From the NCBI RefSeq assembly GCF_013912375.1, contig NZ_JACETV010000002.1, positions 868,001-932,000 of the forward strand: DNA of 64,000 nucleotides, written 5' to 3'. This document shows, in pieces, positions 62,574 through 64,000 of the stretch; position 1 is the first letter of the stretch, and each line of letters starts with the position of its first letter. The notes under the pieces were generated by a model. It made no database searches. It worked only from the letters and a program-made list of their open reading frames with translations, and was not told where the DNA came from. A program made the position numbers and the translations under genes. The DNA comes from Emticicia sp. BO119. GTDB taxonomy: Bacteria > Bacteroidota > Bacteroidia > Cytophagales > Spirosomataceae.

Positions 62574-64000
62574 ACTATCTGAAAATCACGCTGCGTAGCT
62601 TGTTCAAAAACAAGACTTTTACGCTTATCAATGTTTCCGGACTTGCCATTAGTCTGGCGTGTTGCATTGTGCTTGGGCTATATGCCTATTCTGAAATATC
62701 TTTTGATAGATTTCATCAGAAAAACAAACAGATTTTTCGTATCAACAAAGTTGTATCTGAGGTAAACAAAACCCCTGAAAAACATAGTATTACTTCGGGA
62801 GCTTTGGCAACGGTATTGCCCAGAGAGATCCCTGAGATTGAGTACGCTGTGCGGTTTCGCCCCTGGTTTAATGAAATGGGAGTCAATTATGGGACTACCC
62901 AGAATAAATTGAGCGATGTGGCTTATGCTGATGCTGATTTCTTTCAGATTTTCGACTTTAAATTGTTAAAAGGAGATAGACAAACAGTTTTATCTGAACC
63001 TAATACTGCGGTTATTACCGAAAAAACATCCAAGCGTTTTTTCGGTAACAATGATCCTATCGGTAAAACACTTATTACTTTGAATGAAACCCCTGTAACA
63101 ATTACGGGAGTAACAGAAGATGTTCCACTTGATTCGCATATCAAATTTGATATGCTTATTTCCTGGAAAACTACCACATCAGGACCAAACAAAGACTATT
63201 TTCCCTGGTTAAATAATTGGTTGACTCAAGTAGTTTATACCTATGTACTGGTGAAGGAAAATGCAGATAACCACTTAGTTGAGTCAAAAATCGCAACGCT
63301 TTTTAATAAAAATCTTCCTGAAAGAAAAGACCAGTACAAGCATTATCTGCAATCGATTAATGATATTTATTTAGGTTCGGCCGATGTTAAATTTTCTGAG
63401 AGTTTCAGGTCAAATAGCGATAAAATAGTTTACGCACTCATTGGTATTTCTATATTTATTCTGCTCATTGCCTGCTTCAATTTTATCAATCTCTCTACAG
63501 TTTTATCGCTCAAAAGAGTTAAAGAAGTAGGTATGCAAAAAGTATTGGGAGCGGTTCGTAAACAGTTGATTTTTAAGTCTTTCATTGAGTCGTCATTGGT
63601 TTGCTTAACAGCGTTTTTGCTGGCACTTCTACTCGTTTCAGGTTTATTGCCAGACTTTAACCAGTTAGCAAATGCTCATATAGATTTTTCTCAATTACTA
63701 CGGCCAGGTATTCTTTTTGCTCTTGTCGGTTTTATTATCATTGTGAGCCTCATGGCTGGTTTATATCCTGCGCTTTTTCAAACCCGTTTTCAGGCTGTTG
63801 ATGTCTTCAAAAGTACAACCAAGGTTGGTAAAGACTCCTGGCTACGCCAGTCGTTGGTCATAACACAATTTACTTTATCAACCCTTTTGATTATTGGTAT
63901 GATTGTCATTAATAATCAGATTGATTTTCTGGTAAAGAAAGATTTGGGCTTTGATAAAGACCAGCAAATTATTATACAATTGACTGATACAGGTATGGAG
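62574..64000 (+). CDS. FtsX/MacB_PCD permease 15 (3' end beyond window)
   Basis: The ATG at 62574 opens a frame that runs to the window end without a stop (about 475 residues). Translated start MLRNYLKITLRSLFKNK, helix 1 SGLAISLACCIVLGLYAYSE, first periplasmic domain to about residue 285, helix 2 GISIFILLIACFNFINLS, coupling motif RVKEVGMQKVLGAVRKQ (about 315), with Gln in place of the conserved Arg, then helices 3-5. The second half must lie downstream. It follows a family B hairpin, so the array continues past the window. Confidence 0.92.

Noticed and set aside
1-64000. tRNA or rRNA genes
   Set aside because: I saw no cloverleaf-like sequence with T-loop motifs and no rRNA segments, though a covariance search could not be run.

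Overview
The window looks like a chromosomal segment of a Bacteroidetes bacterium, probably of the order Cytophagales. It is AT-rich, start codons are preceded by A-rich stretches rather than strong Shine-Dalgarno sites, and TAnnTTTG-like -7 boxes are present. Typical gene content includes PF06580-type kinase/LytTR pairs, a ComA-like phosphosulfolactate synthase, DUF4136 lipoproteins and FtsX/MacB permeases. The genus cannot be fixed from sequence alone.

Left part (1-19.3 kb): ordinary chromosome. It holds ssb, uvrB, a secreted PQQ-type sugar dehydrogenase, ppa, an RluB-type pseudouridine synthase with a long charged repeat tail at its N-terminus, a ComA-like synthase, DedA, aroE, a small membrane protein, a [2Fe-2S] thioredoxin-fold protein, a YjjG-like HAD phosphatase, an outer-membrane-type protein, an ECF sigma factor overlapping a small partner gene, aroB, two tandem DUF4136 lipoproteins, a Spx/ArsC-like protein, and a MocR regulator divergent from a PNPOx-like flavoprotein. 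Clear hairpin terminators separate many of these units.

Right part (19.3-64 kb): one very large accessory system. A sigma-54-dependent response regulator (minus strand) diverges from a MacA/HlyD-like adaptor and a single MacB/LolD-type ATPase. These are followed by eleven consecutive ~800-residue FtsX/MacB_PCD permeases on one strand up to a terminator near 50.6 kb. An oppositely oriented block comes next: a lipoprotein, a LytTR regulator, a PF06580-type histidine kinase and a membrane protein. Then the array resumes with four more permeases, the last cut by the window end, and an alpha/beta hydrolase inserted between two of them. Fifteen permeases are visible and only one ATPase. No TolC-like outer-membrane channel is present in the window.

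Two observations stand out. First, both halves of the array begin with the same regulatory module: two GTCCG-N4-CGKAC palindromes exactly 21 bp apart, followed 54-55 bp later by a TTGGCAY sequence resembling a sigma-54 -24 element. This strongly suggests that the adjacent sigma-54 activator controls both transcription units as one regulon. Second, nearly every permease-permease junction carries a palindromic element from one of two families. Family A is built on CCCCTAAAGGGG cores. Family B consists of GGGCA/TGCCC hairpins whose arms differ in sequence between copies but remain complementary. Each element ends just before the next start codon. They may be RNA structures tuning expression along a roughly 30-kb transcript, and they may also be recombination points through which the array grew.
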